9,695 bases of DNA from Enterococcaceae bacterium (lineage in GTDB: Bacteria; Bacillota; Bacilli; Lactobacillales; Catellicoccaceae). This document shows positions 7,186 to 9,695 of this stretch, piece after piece; the first letter of the stretch is position 1, and every line of letters starts with the position of its first letter. The notes under the pieces are model-generated. The model ran no database searches, was not told the origin of the DNA, and saw nothing but the letters and a program-made list of their open reading frames with translations. The translations under genes and the position numbers were made by a program. Location: assembly GCA_030150665.1 (NCBI GenBank), contig JASLFJ010000082.1, positions 1 to 9,695 of the forward strand, given 5' to 3'.

Positions 7186-7214
7186 TTATTCGGAAATAGC
7201 GATAAGTTATCTGT

Positions 7215-7255
7215 ACATAAAAAAAGATGATCATCTAAGATCATCTTTTTTATGT
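7215..7255 (-). terminator. Intrinsic terminator of ohyA
   Basis: A hairpin lies immediately after the ohyA stop codon. On the plus strand the arms are ACATAAAAAAAGATGATC (7215-7232) and GATCATCTTTTTTATGT (7239-7255), complementary except for one extra A, around a six-base loop. Read on the minus strand, the GATGATC stem is followed by seven Ts, the expected form of a rho-independent terminator. The symmetry would let it act on plus-strand transcripts too. Confidence 0.85.
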
Positions 7256-7256
7256 A

Positions 7257-9035
7257 TTAAGGTTCTAAATGATATTCTTTAAGGAGTTGTTCGATGTATG
7301 TTCCCCGTATTTTTTTCAGAGTATGTTTTTCTGCAAGACGTACAAACCAAGGTACTTTAATATCTGTAATTGGTTTTTTGTCATTTAAGTAGTAAGATGC
7401 TTCCATTAGTGTACGAACATCGAAACAAGATGCAAAGACTTCTGGTACACCACGGTCAACATTAAGTAATGTATATACAGCTTCCATTGCGGTACGTACT
7501 GAGTACTCTGTTGTAAATACGGTGTCTCTTGTTGGAGATTCTGCAAAGTTTCCGATAAAGGCTAAGTTTTGAGAACCTTCTGGAACAACAGCAGGACGAT
7601 CACCGATGGCACGAGGCATGAAGTAAGAAGTAATATAAGGCATGTAACATGGAACAACACGGCATGATTCTGCAGCTAATTGATCAATTTCTTCTACAGG
7701 TACACCCATATGGTATAGCCATTCTTGAGCGATTTCTTCACCAGAACATTCTGTGATTGGTTTTTTTACATAATCTCCTGGACGATCTGAATAAAGAGCA
7801 TAGACCCAAACTACGATTTGATCTTTAGGTTGTTCTTTAAATTGAGGTTGACGGTTAACGGTAAAGCTTGTTAGCCAGTTAGAGTCTGTTGCTGTAATGA
7901 TACCTCCAGTTACAGTTTTTCCAGCAAATGGATCACGTTTACATAATTTTTGAATGTATGCTGGAATTTTCTCATCTAGCGTTGTTACGGTTGCTGAAAC
8001 ATACCATGCAGCATCTGGAATATTTTCACAAAATACTTCAGGTTTACCAAATGCTTTATCTTGTGCTGCTAAGTTTTTCCAAAGTGTCCAGCTACCACCT
8101 AGCTCTTTAGTTACAGGAGCAGGTGTTTTATGATCCCCATAAGTTGAGCTTTCAGTAATAGAACCATTAGTGACAAATACTAAATCATTCGGTGTGAGTT
8201 CAATAGTTTCTTCTTGACCACGGATCACGCACTGCATACTTTTTGCGATTTTTTGATCTCCTTGAATATCTACAATAATGTTTGTCACTTGTGTATCATA
8301 TTGGAAGTGTACACCATTATCTTCTAAATATTTAACAAGCGGTAACACTAAGGATTCATATTGATTGTATTTTGTAAATTTAAGACTAGACATGTTCGCA
8401 AGCTCGCCTACATGGTGTACAAAGCGCATTAAGTAACGACGCATTTCCATTGCTGAGTGCCATGTTTCAAAAGCGAACATTGTTTGCCAGTAAATCCAGA
8501 AATTAGAGTTAAAGAAATCTTCAGTAAAGACTTCATCAATGCGTTTATTGTTTAAGTCTTCTTCAGGAGTCATAGTAAGGTCTACAATTTCTTTAATCGC
8601 TTGATCTGTCAGTGTTAATTGACCATCAGTTTCTAATTGTTTTCCTTGTTCTTTTACTAAACGACATAATGAGTAGTTAGGATCTTCTTTATTTAACCAG
8701 TAATATTCATCTAAAACAGAAACACCTTCAGTCTCAATAGAAGGAATAGAGCGATATAAATCCCATAAACATTCAAAATGACTTTCCATCTCACGTCCAC
8801 CACGGACGACGAATCCTTCATGTGGACGGTACGCACCATCTAAAGAGCCTCCTGGAAGGGGTAATTCTTCTAAAATATGAATGCGTTCTCCAGCCATTTG
8901 ACCATCACGCACTAAAAAGGCAGCAGCAGCTAATGATGCTAACCCAGAACCAATCAGATAAGCAGATTTTTGATCGACACCTTCAGGTTTTTTAGGACGT
9001 GCAAAAGCTTCATAATTTCCATTACTGTAATACAT
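7257..9035 (-). CDS. ohyA: Oleate hydratase (FAD-dependent fatty acid double-bond hydratase, MCRA family)
   Basis: This 592-residue protein closely resembles the Staphylococcus aureus oleate hydratase throughout its length. It adds water to the cis-9 double bond of oleate, giving 10-hydroxystearate. This detoxifies host or environmental unsaturated fatty acids, probably at the inner face of the membrane. Visible features are the N-terminal MYYSNGNYEAFARPKKPEGV, the FAD-binding YLIGSGLASLAAA at residues 26-38, RGGREMESHFECLWDLYRSI with Glu82 (the catalytic glutamate by homology), NSNFWIYWQTMFAFETWHSAMEMRRYLMRF, FVTNGSITESSTYGD, and the C-terminal IGNFAESPTRDTVFTTEYSVRTAMEAVY. The basic C-terminus KKIRGTYIEQLLKEY is also as in homologues. 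AAAGGAG lies ten bases before the ATG. It appears monocistronic, with its own terminator and a candidate promoter upstream. Confidence 0.96.
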   Translation of the reverse strand: MYYSNGNYEAFARPKKPEGVDQKSAYLIGSGLASLAAAAFLVRDGQMAGERIHILEELPLPGGSLDGAYRPHEGFVVRGGREMESHFECLWDLYRSIPSIETEGVSVLDEYYWLNKEDPNYSLCRLVKEQGKQLETDGQLTLTDQAIKEIVDLTMTPEEDLNNKRIDEVFTEDFFNSNFWIYWQTMFAFETWHSAMEMRRYLMRFVHHVGELANMSSLKFTKYNQYESLVLPLVKYLEDNGVHFQYDTQVTNIIVDIQGDQKIAKSMQCVIRGQEETIELTPNDLVFVTNGSITESSTYGDHKTPAPVTKELGGSWTLWKNLAAQDKAFGKPEVFCENIPDAAWYVSATVTTLDEKIPAYIQKLCKRDPFAGKTVTGGIITATDSNWLTSFTVNRQPQFKEQPKDQIVVWVYALYSDRPGDYVKKPITECSGEEIAQEWLYHMGVPVEEIDQLAAESCRVVPCYMPYITSYFMPRAIGDRPAVVPEGSQNLAFIGNFAESPTRDTVFTTEYSVRTAMEAVYTLLNVDRGVPEVFASCFDVRTLMEASYYLNDKKPITDIKVPWFVRLAEKHTLKKIRGTYIEQLLKEYHLEP

Positions 9036-9096
9036 GGGCGATCTTCTCCTTTAATTAAGATTTTAAAAGAATATTATTTAATATTCTATTGAAATC

Positions 9097-9125
9097 ATTG
9101 TAACATAACATGAAAAAAGAAACAA
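9097..9125 (-). promoter_or_regulatory. Candidate ohyA promoter
   Basis: On the minus strand TTGTTT (9125-9120) and TACAAT (9102-9097) are separated by 17 bases, a reasonable sigma-A-type promoter with a good -10 and a weak -35. It would give a leader of about 55 bases before the ohyA ATG at 9035. No experimental support; other AT-rich choices exist nearby. Confidence 0.5.
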
Positions 9126-9140
9126 AGATAACGATAATCA
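9126..9140. promoter_or_regulatory. Fur-like 7-1-7 box next to the ohyA -35
   Basis: AGATAACGATAATCA matches 11 of 14 defined positions of the Bacillus Fur-type consensus TGATAATNATTATCA, and directly abuts the candidate ohyA -35 element. Such a position would let a Fur-family repressor (Fur, Zur or PerR) affect ohyA transcription. The surrounding DNA is very AT-rich, so a chance match is quite possible. Confidence 0.35.
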
Positions 9141-9397
9141 TGAAATTGTTAATCTTTTTTACTTAATAAAAAAGCATTATTTTTTTAAACACCGATTTTT
9201 TTGTTGATATTTTTTTAATTTATATAACAAAGATAAGAAAACGAAGAGAGTGAACTTTATAGATTTCTCCTAATATATATGAAAATAATAATAAAAATCA
9301 TATGAGATACATTGGCACCAGTATTTATAAAAAATGATGCTTAAAGCGAAATTATTTTTATATATCATAAGGGAGAAAATCAATATTTAAGATATAG

Positions 9398-9426
9398 TTT
9401 ATTTTTTTAAAAAATAGAAGTATAAT
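9398..9426 (+). promoter_or_regulatory. Candidate promoter of the DUF916 gene
   Basis: A perfect TATAAT at 9421-9426 is preceded at 17 bases by TTTATT (9398-9403), a weak -35. The start of transcription would fall near 9433, leaving a short leader of about 25 bases with AAGGAGG at 9445-9451 ahead of the ATG at 9458. Confidence 0.5.
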
Positions 9427-9457
9427 AAAAAAATAAGAGGATTTAAGGAGGAAAATA

Positions 9458-9695
9458 ATGCGTTTTATATCTAAGATAGAGTTTTTATTGATCACATTAT
9501 TATTATGTTTGTGTATACCAATAATAGGTAAGGCAACAAATGAGTTCTCAGTATCACCTATTTTACCTGAAAATCAAAGAAATCAAGATGTTGGTTACTA
9601 TGATTTAATGGTGAGTCCCGGAAGTGAACAAGAATTTTACTTAGAAGTGTTTAATGAATCTGATCAAGAACAGAAATTTTTTATAAGTATTAATC
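9458..9695 (+). CDS. Secreted DUF916-family (WxL-associated) cell-surface protein, N-terminal part; gene continues past window
   Basis: The first 79 residues are present and the frame is open at the right edge. The ATG follows AAGGAGG (9445-9451) by six bases. Residues 1-27 form a signal peptide: basic MRFISK, then the hydrophobic core FLLITLLLCLCIPIIG, with a likely cleavage near KAT/NEF. The mature start FSVSPILPENQRNQDVGYYDLMVSPGSEQEFYLEVFNESDQEQKF matches the opening of the DUF916 domain (peptidoglycan-binding and WxL-interacting region). These proteins usually have a C-terminal membrane helix and are encoded with WxL-domain proteins, forming surface complexes in Enterococcus, Listeria and lactobacilli. 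The domain call is by recognition of this pattern; later domains are not visible here. WxL partners would be expected just to the right of the window. Confidence 0.8.
   Translation, partial: MRFISKIEFLLITLLLCLCIPIIGKATNEFSVSPILPENQRNQDVGYYDLMVSPGSEQEFYLEVFNESDQEQKFFISIN

Larger units (their letters stand above)
9036..9457. other. AT-rich divergent intergenic region between ohyA and the DUF916 gene
   Basis: These 422 bases carry no convincing gene. The best short frame (ATG near 9334, 18 codons) has no ribosome binding site. The region contains the ohyA ribosome binding site and candidate promoter, a Fur-like box, and at the other end the promoter and AAGGAGG site of the DUF916 gene. AACAAAGATAA is repeated exactly at 9121-9131 and 9226-9236. 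Base composition is more AT-biased than in the genes, with long A and T runs. I see no terminator, tRNA or mobile element in it. Confidence 0.6.

Noticed and set aside
7928..8110. Plus-strand 60-codon frame within ohyA
   Set aside because: It is fully antisense to the conserved oleate hydratase coding sequence, with no start signals.
9201..9228. TTGTTG-N16-TATAAC as a plus-strand promoter
   Set aside because: It would give a leader of more than 200 bases without any visible structure, and a better -10 lies close to the DUF916 gene; kept only as a weak possibility.
9334..9390. 18-codon frame in the ohyA/DUF916 intergenic region
   Set aside because: It has no ribosome binding site, no recognisable product and low-complexity AT-rich codons.
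1..9695. CRISPR array, toxin-antitoxin, phage or IS remnants
   Set aside because: No regularly spaced repeats, transposase-like frames or terminal inverted repeats with target duplications were seen on either strand.

Overview
The window is AT-rich DNA with strong AGGAGG-type ribosome binding sites and short intergenic gaps. It carries an oleate hydratase very like the staphylococcal/lactic-acid-bacterial form, plus the start of a DUF916-type (WxL-associated) surface protein. Together these point to a low-GC Gram-positive bacterium, most likely of the order Lactobacillales. That placement is inference from gene content; no rRNA or other marker is present.

Left part (1-6487): a biotin-independent malonate decarboxylase (mdc) locus. 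The 3' end of mdcB (triphosphoribosyl-dephospho-CoA synthase) enters from the left edge and runs tail-to-tail into a LysR-type regulator (mdcR, minus strand), with a 97-bp coding overlap. A 75-bp divergent region then separates mdcR from a tightly packed plus-strand operon: mdcH (malonyl-CoA:ACP transacylase), mdcA (alpha subunit, ACP transferase), mdcC (acyl carrier protein), a fused mdcD-mdcE (beta plus gamma decarboxylase subunits in one 572-residue chain), and mdcG (attaches the prosthetic group to the ACP). All but one of the junctions overlap by 4 to 25 bp. A strong bidirectional hairpin terminator closes the operon. MdcB makes the 2'-(5''-triphosphoribosyl)-3'-dephospho-CoA precursor, MdcG loads it on Ser25 of MdcC, MdcH charges the carrier, MdcA exchanges acetyl for malonyl, and the MdcDE fusion decarboxylates malonyl-ACP to acetyl-ACP. 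Every catalytic step is therefore represented. No malonate transporter is visible; it may lie upstream of mdcB.

Middle (6490-7256): a minus-strand gene for an unrecognised, highly charged single-pass membrane protein with a histidine-rich segment. Upstream of it is a short intergenic stretch with a duplicated 11-mer inside an inverted repeat, and the hairpin terminator of the next gene.

Right part (7257-9695): ohyA (oleate hydratase, minus strand), then a 422-bp AT-rich divergent intergenic region with candidate promoters and a Fur-like box next to the ohyA promoter. The window ends in the start of a secreted DUF916-family protein.

I see no CRISPR array, tRNA, rRNA, insertion sequence or phage gene. 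The window looks like ordinary metabolic and surface-gene territory. The points of most interest are the overlapping mdcB/mdcR tails, the beta-gamma fusion, the His-rich membrane protein and the possible metal-linked control of ohyA.
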